Shown piece after piece: positions 9,601-17,102 of a DNA stretch of 64,000 bases. Source of the DNA: Fibrobacter sp. UWB2 (GTDB taxonomy: Bacteria > Fibrobacterota > Fibrobacteria > Fibrobacterales > Fibrobacteraceae); assembly GCF_002210425.1 (NCBI RefSeq), contig NZ_MWQK01000001.1, positions 62,001 through 126,000 of the forward strand, given 5' to 3'. A program made the position numbers and the translations under genes. The notes below the pieces were generated by a model. That model was given only the letters and a program-made list of their open reading frames with translations. It did not search any database and was not told the DNA's origin. Position 1 is the first letter of the stretch, and each line of letters opens with the position of its first letter.

Positions 9601-9828
9601 AACAAGAAGCAGCTCCTCCTCGTGAACAAGAGCCCGTACAGCGAATTCGACATCAAGCTTGACATTCCGGGCTTCAAGGGCAAGGCCAAGGTCCAGACTT
9701 TGGACAAGACCTCCGAAAAGCTTAAGGAAGGCTGGGCAAATGACCCGTCCAAGAAGGCTAAGACTGTCGATATCTCTAAGGGTATCAAGGTCGGCAAGCG
9801 CACCCTTACTCTCATCACTTTGGAATAA
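6667..9828 (+). CDS. cel51A: Secreted GH51 endoglucanase with N-terminal carbohydrate-binding modules (CelF/Cel51A-like)
   Basis: This 1053-residue secreted protein has a signal peptide with predicted cleavage after AMA (residue 23). Two similar beta-sandwich modules (about residues 30-213 and 238-425) and a third (about 440-622, CBM11-like) precede a glycoside hydrolase clan A catalytic barrel (about 635-975) and a C-terminal beta domain. Predicted acid/base is Glu754 in WEIGNE and nucleophile Glu873 in WLTEWNS, the GH51 pattern. Size and modular order match endoglucanase F (Cel51A) of F. succinogenes, whose N-terminal module is, as I recall, the founding CBM30. It should cut beta-1,4-glucan outside the cell. 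ATG 6667 was chosen over 6658 because AAAGG lies 9 nt before it. Codon use is extremely biased (Lys nearly always AAG), suggesting very high expression. Confidence 0.88.
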   Translation: MIKQSLKVASLAVLGLSVTAAMAQPKRPHLAVYKFFDEQYRPGGYDYSYGGTSKGVTITKSGGYKSKAALNIKLDPKEYSGASICLYNEFFDLNKYMLDSKVEFMIKGKHGGEAVKVGLLDEEVSDGKKTQVVLPMNKYIEGGAVTTDWKKVSIPLVDFPDRGLYWDNTRKSEFPSRIDWDKIAEIRFSIDKSAASEFEVWVDNIEIVKGNKKAAPKKQMVYWDENNDIIDGPKNPEKLDGKAKTLATFYDNQVKGFSYSYGGLTAQREAQSKTPGNKNVLAMYIDNNDWSGVTYSLGEGKFIDLSKVRDKGGLYFWIKGKLGGEKLYVGILDNQGNDIKSQTKVGLNDWIKVSKDWQLAKIPLKRFTDKGKAWDANKSAEVAKDIKWDKIQEIRFSVGKGENAGEPGKPAPVTVFVDQITFTSNIDWVDPDLKWDSFKSNAPDYVISDFEGKFAKDKWEPSTGPKSQLKFKVENCAEFKSNCLNIEHYLLADWVDVVLDMQKNGRPAADRDWTKHWGLMFDVYSEKAWQSITVQVQDAGNEIFVSNVGAPKGKTTILVPFRTFGKFPYYQPPNAVENGLFDLKGVTALDFKPSGEGTAGGFKVDNIRLTNQREVKAKERPAVIKVLVKGEKDVLNPNISGGLFGINAALWDGDMLDNKNFKVQTREFAKRINHGIIRYPGGLRADDDHWKEILDNHDWMVDTDEFLEWLKKTGSNAMFTVNFGSGTEQEAAAWVKHTNIDKKAGILYWEIGNEIYGNWHPYYEKYGKDGGTIYGKRARKFIEAMKKVDPTIKVAVLGVLEGDWNEKVLAETGDIADGLIVHHYPQHYGEENDFAMLSAPQTLTAIYERLHKVVDKWTAKFNKSKKIELWLTEWNSVDFNPGPQTLSVENGLFVADYLGMLATENVDNAQYWDIHNDITPEGGDYGYLTRSGEECMNCPRPSYWAFQMASDALRGKLMKTTIKGDEDALLTAYWTVNGNKKQLLLVNKSPYSEFDIKLDIPGFKGKAKVQTLDKTSEKLKEGWANDPSKKAKTVDISKGIKVGKRTLTLITLE

Positions 9829-9875
9829 GGTGTTGAGCTAAGGCTCGCAAACTAGATTCTCGAAATCTTGAAAAG

Positions 9876-9903
9876 GACTCCGCATTCGTGCGGGGTCTTT
9901 TTT
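9876..9903 (+). terminator. Intrinsic terminator after cel51A
   Basis: GACTCCGCA-TTCG-TGCGGGGTC is followed by a T run. The 9-bp stem includes one G-U pair and a UUCG tetraloop. Confidence 0.93.
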
Positions 9904-9909
9904 ATATTT
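9903..9909 (+). promoter_or_regulatory. Candidate promoter element TATATTT of a leaderless gene
   Basis: TATATTT ends exactly 5 nt before ATG 9915 and directly follows the cellulase terminator. It resembles the -7 element TAnnTTTG of Bacteroidota promoters. This spacing would place the transcription start at or next to the ATG. No ribosome site is present. Confidence 0.5.
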
Positions 9910-9914
9910 AAATT

Positions 9915-11027
9915 ATGAGACTTTGTATAAACCATTTTGTTTGGATTGTTTTTTGTATTCTGCTTGTATCGCATAACGTTTTTGCGGCAGAAGATACCTT
10001 GTGGGCAACGGATTCGTTACGTGCTTATGTGCAAGATGAAAAAACTCGTGCCGAAAAACTCCGCTCTGAAATGCTGAAGGCAATTGTAGAAGACCGCAAT
10101 GAGGACATTAAGCAAATCGCTCGTGATATCGATGATTTTGATCAGTCGTCAATCGCTTATCCGGTATTCCTTACGAGAGAAAAATACCTGTTGAATTATT
10201 TCGTCCATAATTTCGATTTTTGGAGCAATGTTGATTCTGTCGATGTCTTGCGCAATATCGATTATGGTATCAAAGATACTTTGTTTGTGCTTTTGCGTTT
10301 CCATTATGAATCGGCGAAAATAGAGAAAACCCTTAAGAATGTTGAAAATAAAAGCGACCGTGCGTTTATCTATATCGTGCTGAATAGCCTGTTTGAAAAG
10401 CGCGACTTTGCAATGGATCTCTTGCTAAAAAAATACAAGTCGCATTTGACGAATCAAGAACAGCGGACTTATCTTGTTAATCGCTTTGAGATAAATGATC
10501 GTTCTGATGAGGATGTTGATGTGTCAAACACAATTTTTGTTGGTGCTGGAATTGTAAAACCAATGGGCGCTATTGCGGATACATTAAGCGTTATCGGCGT
10601 GGATATTAGCTGTGGGCAGGACTGGATCCGAAAAAATCTCATATATGAGTTGCTTGCCACTATACATTTTTTTAATACCAAGAAACCGCAGTCCTGGCGC
10701 TTTGTGGATTTGGGATTCGATTTTAACTTTGGCTATAAGTTCGTCAGTAAGAATAAATTCAATTTGTTTGGTGCTGCAAACGTAGGTATTGATTTTAATT
10801 ATCTTGGAGACTTAAAAGATGAAAGTGGCAAAAATGTGTCTCCGATTCAATTTTATCCGACTTTTGGCGCAAATTTGATTGGTGATTTATGGGCAAGTAG
10901 TCACTCGGGAGTACGCCTTAGGGTTGGGGTGAGCAATCTCTGGTCCGATAAGGTCGTGAAGTCTTCGGGGGTTCGGCTGTTTGCGACCATCGAGTGGCTA
11001 GTTGATCGAGATAAGGTTATTGAGTAG
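9915..11027 (+). CDS. Family A exported protein, copy 1
   Basis: This 370-residue protein has a signal peptide ending VFA-AED. A helical charged N-terminal half follows (about 30-190), with the family marks RSEMLKAIVEDR, WSNVDSVD and ENKSDRAF. The C-terminal half (about 205-365) has short alternating strands rich in Gly, Tyr and Phe and ends in the family pattern RLRVGVSNLW...SSGVRLFATIEW, which looks like a small outer-membrane barrel. Four copies lie in the window (9915, 11045, 15873, 18661). I do not recognise the family. The next copy starts 17 bp downstream. Codon use is AT-rich and unlike cel51A just upstream. No ribosome site is visible. Confidence 0.75.
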   Translation: MRLCINHFVWIVFCILLVSHNVFAAEDTLWATDSLRAYVQDEKTRAEKLRSEMLKAIVEDRNEDIKQIARDIDDFDQSSIAYPVFLTREKYLLNYFVHNFDFWSNVDSVDVLRNIDYGIKDTLFVLLRFHYESAKIEKTLKNVENKSDRAFIYIVLNSLFEKRDFAMDLLLKKYKSHLTNQEQRTYLVNRFEINDRSDEDVDVSNTIFVGAGIVKPMGAIADTLSVIGVDISCGQDWIRKNLIYELLATIHFFNTKKPQSWRFVDLGFDFNFGYKFVSKNKFNLFGAANVGIDFNYLGDLKDESGKNVSPIQFYPTFGANLIGDLWASSHSGVRLRVGVSNLWSDKVVKSSGVRLFATIEWLVDRDKVIE

Positions 11028-11044
11028 GGTTCGTGGTGTAAACG

Positions 11045-12193
11045 ATGTACAAGCTTTTCTTTTACTTTTTTTGCTTGATTCTGTTTTCTCACGGTGTGTG
11101 CGCTGCGGAAAGCGATTTCCGTAAATCCATGAAGCAGGAACAGGAAACGGTCGAGCTTTATCGAGCGCTGATGACGAAGGCTTTGGCCGAAGACCGTATA
11201 GACGACTTGAAATCAATTGTGAAAGAAGCGGAATCGTTTCAGAAAAATGCTAGGGCTTATCCGGTGTTTTATGATATGGAAAAAATGTTGCTCAGTTATT
11301 TCGTTAAGGACTATGAATTTTTGAGCAATGTGGATTCTGTAAAGGATTTTGTGAAACATGGATACTATTACGACCCCTTTCGGGACCTGTTGTATGCGAA
11401 GTTAAAAGCGCTGATAAATTCCGGAAAGCTCAAAGAAACTCTTAAAGATGTCGAAAACGAAAGTGACCGTGCTTTTATTTACCTCTTTCTGAGAGGTTGT
11501 TTCGAAAGCAAGGAAACGATGACGCCGCTGGTTGAAAAGTACAAGTTCCAAGTGACTAAGCGGAAACAGCTTACTTATCTAGTGCGTAGGTTCTGGTTCC
11601 GGAAGGAGTTTGATTTGGAACATTTCTTGGCTGCTTCTGTTGGGGGAGGCCTGGTTGTGCCCTTTGGGTCGTTATCAGACAAGGTCAATCTTGGGGGAGC
11701 GATGGATGTTGCGGTTGACTATATGAGCGATAAGCACTTTTACGAGGGGTTCCTTCTCATAAATGGAAGCGGTGTTGTTAATCCGGATTCCTTGCAGTTC
11801 TTTGATATAGGGTTGATTTTTAATTATGGTTATCGGTTTTTCAAAAAGAAATATCTGAACTTGTACGGTTATGGGAGTGTTGGTCTTGGATTTGATGGAC
11901 TGAACGCTTCTGAAGAAGAGATGAAAAACGGGAATCTCGATTTGCCTTCGCAAGTCTACCCGTCATTGGGTGCAGGGCTTATTGCGGATGTGTTTTTTAC
12001 GGAGGTGAAGAAGGATGGCAATGGTTCGCTTCATGGAATTCGTTTTAGGGCAGGCGTAAAGAACGTCTGGGCGCACAATGCTCTGAAGGCATCGGGGGCT
12101 CGGCTTTTTGTGTCTATAGAATGGATTGTTCACCAGCACTGCGAGGTCCCGGCCAAGTTCGATTACTCGTTTAGAGAAAATTGGACGGAATGA
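11045..12193 (+). CDS. Family A exported protein, copy 2
   Basis: This 382-residue paralogue of copy 1 has a signal peptide ending VCA-AES. The helical half carries RALMTKALAEDR, DYEFLSNVDSV and ENESDRAF. The predicted barrel half contains FDIGLIFNYGYRF, YGYGSVGLGFD and RFRAGVKNVW...KASGARLFVSIEW. It forms a two-gene unit with copy 1 and is followed by a bidirectional terminator shared with the tRNA-Lys genes. The function is unknown. The fold suggests a surface or outer-membrane component. Confidence 0.75.
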   Translation: MYKLFFYFFCLILFSHGVCAAESDFRKSMKQEQETVELYRALMTKALAEDRIDDLKSIVKEAESFQKNARAYPVFYDMEKMLLSYFVKDYEFLSNVDSVKDFVKHGYYYDPFRDLLYAKLKALINSGKLKETLKDVENESDRAFIYLFLRGCFESKETMTPLVEKYKFQVTKRKQLTYLVRRFWFRKEFDLEHFLAASVGGGLVVPFGSLSDKVNLGGAMDVAVDYMSDKHFYEGFLLINGSGVVNPDSLQFFDIGLIFNYGYRFFKKKYLNLYGYGSVGLGFDGLNASEEEMKNGNLDLPSQVYPSLGAGLIADVFFTEVKKDGNGSLHGIRFRAGVKNVWAHNALKASGARLFVSIEWIVHQHCEVPAKFDYSFRENWTE

Positions 12194-12194
12194 A

Positions 12195-12224
12195 AAAGAA
12201 CACCATCTCATTGAGATGGTGTTT
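12195..12224. terminator. Bidirectional terminator between family A genes and tRNA-Lys genes
   Basis: The hairpin ACACCATCTCA...TGAGATGGTGT is flanked by AAAAAGA on the left and TTTAG on the right. Read on the minus strand it ends the tRNA-Lys transcript with a good U run. On plus it ends the family A unit. A near-identical CCATCTCA/TGAGATGG stem occurs at 34815-34833. Confidence 0.85.
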
Positions 12225-12226
12225 AG

Positions 12227-12299
<73 letters not shown>

Positions 12300-12450
12300 A
12301 TGATTTGGTCGCCTTTCAGCAATGTCATTTTGCAAAAATCAAAAGCCGCAGTTTCAAAGTTCGTTAGATTCCGCTTTCGCTTTCAAAAACGCTTAGCTTT
12401 GTCTGACGCTTTTGTATTTGCAATACCTTGCCTTTCGGTTTGGTATTTAG

Positions 12451-12523
<73 letters not shown>

Positions 12524-12674
12524 ATGATTTGGTCGCCTTTCAGCAATGTCATTTTGCAAAAATCAAAAGCCGCAGTTTCAAAGTTCGTTAGATTCCGCTT
12601 TCGCTTTCAAAAACGCTTAGCTTTGTCTGACGCTTTTGTATTTGCAATACCTTGCCTTTCGGTTTGGTATTTAG

Positions 12675-12747
<73 letters not shown>

Positions 12748-12769
12748 ATAGTCGCTTAGGACGGGCTCA

Positions 12770-12798
12770 ATTTTAGAAATATTGAAAGCGATTGGCAA
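12770..12798 (-). promoter_or_regulatory. Sigma-70-type promoter of the tRNA-Lys array
   Basis: On the minus strand, TTGCCA (12798-12793) and TAAAAT (12775-12770) are separated by exactly 17 nt. The -10 box ends 22 bp before the tRNA 5' end, which gives a short leader. Confidence 0.7.
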
Positions 12799-12835
12799 GG
12801 GGAAAGTGCGAATTTTTTGAAAAAATTTAAGCACA

Positions 12836-12864
12836 TTGACATGCTAGGCTTTTCTAGTTAAATT
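12836..12864 (+). promoter_or_regulatory. Sigma-70-type promoter of the Cys-rich lipoprotein gene
   Basis: TTGACA (12836-12841) and TAAATT (12859-12864) are spaced by 17 nt, upstream of the ATG at 12903. It is divergent from the tRNA-Lys promoter in the same 155-bp gap. Confidence 0.6.
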
Positions 12865-12902
12865 TTCGTCAAAATTTCTTTATCCTGAACATCGGGGAAA
12901 TC

Positions 12903-14948
12903 ATGAAAAAAGCGTTTTCTGCCCTTTTATTCACGGTCTTGATGGCTGTGGGTACATTTGTTGCCTGTAGCAATGAATCTAGCGATGAGACTCTCCCAAG
13001 AGAAATCATTACGGAGGTCAACTCGATTTACGAACTTGGAATATGTGGTGATGAAAATGAAGGCGATACAGTTTATGCCAAAAAAGAAGATGCTGATTAC
13101 TATTGCCACAGCGAAAACTGGATTCCTGTTTCCAAGAAAGATTCTTTAAGTTCTGCAAAATCATCTAGTAGCAAGGCCAGTTCCTCGTCCAAGGGTAAGG
13201 ACGAACTCTCGAATTTTACGGAACTCTGTAAGGCTTCCGGTGGTACCGCAAAAGACGGGGCTTGCGTCTGTAACAAGGAACTCTGCGACGTCGGTGCAGT
13301 CTGTAACACAATCACGGGTGTCTGCGGAAACCGTAGCAAGCCCTCCGATATATCTTCGGATTCCAAAAAAAGTTCTTCTTCTGTAGCCGCTTCTTCTGAA
13401 TCTAAGTCTACCTCCTCCTCCTCGGCGTATGCCCCGACCTTTACCGACCTGTGCAAGGCTTCTGGTGGTTCTATGAAAGATGGCGCCTGCGTCTGTAAGG
13501 GTGATGTCTGTGACGAAGGTGCCGTTTGCAACACTGTCACGGGTGCTTGCGGAAACCAGGTCAAGCTCAGCTCATCCTCTGTAGCCGCCTCTTCTGAATC
13601 CAAGTCAAGCTCTTCCTCGGCATCTGCTCCGACCTTCGATGACTTGTGCAAGGCTTCTGGCGGTACCGCGAAAGACGGTGCTTGCGTCTGCAAGGAAACT
13701 GCTTGTGACGAGGGTGTTCTTTGCAATATTAAAAGCAAGGAATGTGCAAACAAAAATGCAATTGAAATTGAATGCAGCGATAGTTTCACGAACTCCTGCT
13801 CTAATAGCCCTGCAAATATCGGTATCGTAAAAGAATGTGTAAAAGGTGTTATTGTGAACCGCTCGTGTGGCTTGGTCTCCTGTAACGAAAAGGGCACGGA
13901 TTGCGGCGAATGCCTCGACAACGTGCAGACCTGCACCGAAGACAAAAACTTCAAGGCGACGGTCACCCGCTGCGAAAAGGGCACGAAGGTGACCGAGAGC
14001 TGTAACGGAAAATCCTGCGACCCGCGCGACAACGGTTGCGGCGAGTGCACGAACTACGAACACACCTGTACCAACGATGACGAAGGAAAGGGAACCGTCT
14101 ACGAGTGCGTCGCCGGCGAAGCTAAGAAAGCCGTTTCCATATGCGGCAACAAGTCGTGCCGTACCGACAAGGCCATCTGCGGCGAATGTCTTAACGGCGA
14201 ACTGAGGTGCGACAACGACATCAACAACAACGCCATCATGTACAGGTGCGTCGACGGGCAATGGGAAAGGCTCCATAACAAGTTCGACCCGCTCGACAAG
14301 GAGTATTACAAATGTCCCGTCGCTTGTAGAGAAGGCTACCCTATAGATAAGATGATAGACCAATGCAACACGGATCAATGTTCTGATTGCGATCCTTGCT
14401 GGGGACGTTCCGAAAGTGGATGGGACGATTTCAATCCCTGCTACAACGAAGAACGTTGCAAGCAAATTCTCAAGGACGAAGACCCCGACTATCCGCCGTT
14501 CAGAAGTTTCGAGACGAAACAGAAATGGAAGGAACTGATTCCTAGTAAAAAGATGGCCGCAAAAACCGTTCACGGGTACAACTGGATGAATCACAAACCA
14601 GTTTCCGATCCTAAAGAACGCGTGGAAAATTTCGAATTCGACCTTACTAACGAGACACGCCGCGTATCGTGCAACGCCCTGGGAACCTACTTCGGAGTTT
14701 GCCACAACTCCCTCCAGACCTGCATCAACACAAGTTATCACGAAGGCGGATTCATGGTGGTCTGCTCCAACGGGGAGCTTGTCGACACCGATGGCAACAA
14801 CGACGGAATCGCTTGCAATTGCGAAATAACGGAAAGCAACGCCAAAGGATGTTGCTACACCAGAAGTGCCTGCTTCAAGTCAACCAACTGGGCTACAGAC
14901 CGCTGCGCTAAGCCCTCAAAAAAAGACGAAGAAGACGTGCTAAAATGA
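12903..14948 (+). CDS. Cys-rich repeat lipoprotein with Ser-rich linkers
   Basis: This is a 681-residue lipoprotein (signal peptide ending FVAC). A Ser-rich linker leads into three near-identical modules of about 39 residues, each with LCKASGG, KDGACVCK and six Cys (about residues 102-140, 180-218 and 241-279), separated by more Ser-rich linkers. About four modules of 45 residues follow, each ending in CGEC or similar (about 285-465). A less regular Cys-rich C-terminal region completes it. Such linkers are typical of Fibrobacter surface proteins. The many paired Cys suggest disulfide-stabilised modules on the cell surface. I recognise no function; substrate binding is possible. The stop codon overlaps the next start by 4 bp (ATGA), so it is coupled to the recombinase. 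Confidence 0.85.
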   Translation: MKKAFSALLFTVLMAVGTFVACSNESSDETLPREIITEVNSIYELGICGDENEGDTVYAKKEDADYYCHSENWIPVSKKDSLSSAKSSSSKASSSSKGKDELSNFTELCKASGGTAKDGACVCNKELCDVGAVCNTITGVCGNRSKPSDISSDSKKSSSSVAASSESKSTSSSSAYAPTFTDLCKASGGSMKDGACVCKGDVCDEGAVCNTVTGACGNQVKLSSSSVAASSESKSSSSSASAPTFDDLCKASGGTAKDGACVCKETACDEGVLCNIKSKECANKNAIEIECSDSFTNSCSNSPANIGIVKECVKGVIVNRSCGLVSCNEKGTDCGECLDNVQTCTEDKNFKATVTRCEKGTKVTESCNGKSCDPRDNGCGECTNYEHTCTNDDEGKGTVYECVAGEAKKAVSICGNKSCRTDKAICGECLNGELRCDNDINNNAIMYRCVDGQWERLHNKFDPLDKEYYKCPVACREGYPIDKMIDQCNTDQCSDCDPCWGRSESGWDDFNPCYNEERCKQILKDEDPDYPPFRSFETKQKWKELIPSKKMAAKTVHGYNWMNHKPVSDPKERVENFEFDLTNETRRVSCNALGTYFGVCHNSLQTCINTSYHEGGFMVVCSNGELVDTDGNNDGIACNCEITESNAKGCCYTRSACFKSTNWATDRCAKPSKKDEEDVLK

Positions 14949-15838
14949 GCCTTAACTCCAACCGTCTAGACGCTTTTCTTTCGCACCTCGGGGTAGAACG
15001 GAATCTATCCCCGGTGACGATTCAAAGCTATCAGGAGGATTTGAGGCATTTTATCGCCTGGCTTGACGAGAACTGTATTGACCTTAAGGACCTGCAGCCC
15101 GAAAAGCTGGACGAATTCTTGACGCTTACGGCGGGGCAGGAGGAATATTCCCCGACATCTGTCGCAAGGCATTTTTCGAGCTTGCGCGGGTTCCTCAAGT
15201 ACATGCAGAACCAGGGCGAGTACGACTACAGCACGGAATCGATGCTTTCGACGCCTAAGCTTGGACATTACCTGCCTCAGTACCTGACTCGTGAAGAAAT
15301 CGACAGCGTTTTTGAGAGTGCAGCGAACGGTAAGAATCCGCTCCGTGATACGGCTTTGATTGAGCTCATGTACAGTGGCGGGCTTCGTATTTCGGAAGCG
15401 CTTGGCATCAAGCTTTCGCAAATTGACCTTGAAAATGAATGGCTCATGCCGATTGGCAAGGGCAATAAGCAGCGTCTTGTACCGCTTGGGAGCAAGGCAA
15501 AGGAAAATCTCCGAGCCTGGATTGAAGAAGGGCGCCCTTTAACGCATCCGACAACGGACAATATCATCCTGAATGCGCATGGTAAGCCGATGAGCCGTAT
15601 GGGCGCCTGGAAAATTGTGCAACTGCATACGATGCACTTGAGCAAACAGGTTTCGCCGCATACGTTCCGCCATAGCTTTGCGACGCACTGCCTGGAGGCG
15701 GGTATGGACTTGCGTGTATTGCAAGAACTGCTCGGCCATGCGGATATCAGCACTACGCAAATTTACACGCACGTCGATAAAGACTTTATCAAGCAAGAAC
15801 ACCGCAGTTTCCATCCGAGGGAGATGGGCGGGAAGTAG
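14945..15838 (+). CDS. Tyrosine recombinase of the XerC/XerD type
   Basis: This 297-residue protein has the two-domain Xer layout. The N-terminal SAM-like DNA-binding domain spans about 1-105 and the catalytic domain about 112-290. All catalytic residues are present: Arg148 in GGLRISE, Lys172, His239 and Arg242 in PHTFRHSFATH, His265 in LLGHADISTTQ and the nucleophile Tyr274. Length and motifs fit a housekeeping XerD/XerC, which resolves chromosome dimers at dif, rather than a phage integrase. It overlaps the upstream lipoprotein gene by 4 bp, an unusual partner. I cannot tell XerC from XerD, nor exclude a dedicated site-specific inversion enzyme. No dif-like site was found here. Confidence 0.88.
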   Translation: MSLNSNRLDAFLSHLGVERNLSPVTIQSYQEDLRHFIAWLDENCIDLKDLQPEKLDEFLTLTAGQEEYSPTSVARHFSSLRGFLKYMQNQGEYDYSTESMLSTPKLGHYLPQYLTREEIDSVFESAANGKNPLRDTALIELMYSGGLRISEALGIKLSQIDLENEWLMPIGKGNKQRLVPLGSKAKENLRAWIEEGRPLTHPTTDNIILNAHGKPMSRMGAWKIVQLHTMHLSKQVSPHTFRHSFATHCLEAGMDLRVLQELLGHADISTTQIYTHVDKDFIKQEHRSFHPREMGGK

Positions 15839-15860
15839 GCTACTTTTTACTAAAACTTTG

Positions 15861-15867
15861 TATATTT
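15861..15867 (+). promoter_or_regulatory. Candidate promoter element TATATTT of a leaderless gene
   Basis: TATATTT ends exactly 5 nt before ATG 15873, the same spacing as at 9903 and 41939. It starts the A-B-A-B operon. Confidence 0.5.
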
Positions 15868-15872
15868 ATCGT

Positions 15873-17102
15873 ATGCGAGTTTGTGTAAAATGTTTTGCTT
15901 TTTTGAGTGCTTTCACGCTGTTTTTTGTGTGTAATGTTTTTGCCGAGGCATCGACTTCGCGCGATTCAGTGATGAACTTGTTTGTTCATGATTATAGAGA
16001 GTCGAATTTCTTGGATTCGTTAAGCGATCTTGAAAAATATGACCCGTCCGAAATGGTAAGGCAAGATATTGACGATGTCAGGTCTTTGCGCATTTCGATG
16101 ATGAATGCGCTAGAACACGATGATATTGACAGCTTGAAAAAGCTAGTAGAGGCGGCCGAGGCTTTTGAAAAGTCATCATCAACGATTGTGATTCACGATG
16201 GCGAAAAGCTTTTGCTGAAATATTTTTTAGGTGACTTTGAATCTCTCTGTAATTTAGACTTTGTATCGCATTACAATAACTGGTATGAACATATTTATGG
16301 AGCGTTCCATCAGGCTCTTTACAATAAAATGCACGAAGAACTGAAGTCCGGAAAGCTTGAAGAAAAACTTGAAAGCATAAAAAACGAAAGCGATAGAAAT
16401 TTTGCTTTTATTGTGTTGAATGGCTACTTCTGTAATAAGGAAAAAACATCAGCGCTGATTGAAGAACGTAAGTACAAGCTGAAAAATCGCAAACAGCTGG
16501 AATACCTTGTGGATACGTATTGGCGAAAAGATGTTTTAGATTCGTCTCGTGCTGCTTCATATTCTGTTGGAGCTTCTTACACAGTTATGTTGGGGAATGT
16601 CTCGAAAAAAGTGGATAATGCTTTTGGCTTATACGCCGGCTCCGGTGCGATAATAGACAATTATTATCTTGAATTCTCGATAAATGGCCATGTGGGGGAT
16701 AACAGCGTTCGCGATTCTCTTTATTTTTTCAATGTCGGGATTGAAGCTAATTTTGGCTATGTATTCCTCAATCAAAAAGATACTCGCTTCAGTGGCTATT
16801 TAACAACTGGCGTAGGTGTAAATACATTTTCTTTCAAGGGCGATAATAGTAAAGAGAAAAAGAAAAGCGATTGGCCAACTCAAGTTTATCCATCGTTTGG
16901 TGGTGGCTTTGCTTTTGATTTTTTCCCCATTGGTTCGTTTGAAAAAAGGGCGGGACTCCGCTTTAGAGCTGGCGTAAAGAATATTTTTAGCGGTAAGACT
17001 GTTCACGCTTCTGGCGTTCGGCTTTATACATCTATTGAGTTTGTGGGGTCTTTGGGTATGCATAAATCGATAAAATTTGATTATCCCAATACGGAGCGTT
17101 AA
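15873..17102 (+). CDS. Family A exported protein, copy 3
   Basis: This 409-residue protein starts at ATG 15873. The frame extends 195 bp further into the recombinase gene, but only this start gives a signal peptide (ending VFA-EAS). Compared with copies 1 and 2 it has about 35 extra residues after the signal peptide, containing SRDSVMNLFV, shared with copy 4. Family marks are KNESDRNF, GVGVNTFSF and RFRAGVKNIFSG...HASGVRLYTSIEF. The stop overlaps the following family B start by one base (TAATG), indicating translational coupling. The predicted structure is a helical domain plus a beta-rich, barrel-like half. Confidence 0.75.
   Translation: MRVCVKCFAFLSAFTLFFVCNVFAEASTSRDSVMNLFVHDYRESNFLDSLSDLEKYDPSEMVRQDIDDVRSLRISMMNALEHDDIDSLKKLVEAAEAFEKSSSTIVIHDGEKLLLKYFLGDFESLCNLDFVSHYNNWYEHIYGAFHQALYNKMHEELKSGKLEEKLESIKNESDRNFAFIVLNGYFCNKEKTSALIEERKYKLKNRKQLEYLVDTYWRKDVLDSSRAASYSVGASYTVMLGNVSKKVDNAFGLYAGSGAIIDNYYLEFSINGHVGDNSVRDSLYFFNVGIEANFGYVFLNQKDTRFSGYLTTGVGVNTFSFKGDNSKEKKKSDWPTQVYPSFGGGFAFDFFPIGSFEKRAGLRFRAGVKNIFSGKTVHASGVRLYTSIEFVGSLGMHKSIKFDYPNTER

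Noticed and set aside
14945-15838. Phage or genomic-island integrase at the tRNA-Lys genes
   Set aside because: Sequence and size fit housekeeping XerC/XerD; no attachment-site duplication next to the tRNAs and no phage genes were seen.
15678-15872. Extension of family A copy 3 into the recombinase gene
   Set aside because: Extra 65 residues are Arg-rich shadow of the recombinase frame; the start at 15873 restores a proper signal peptide.
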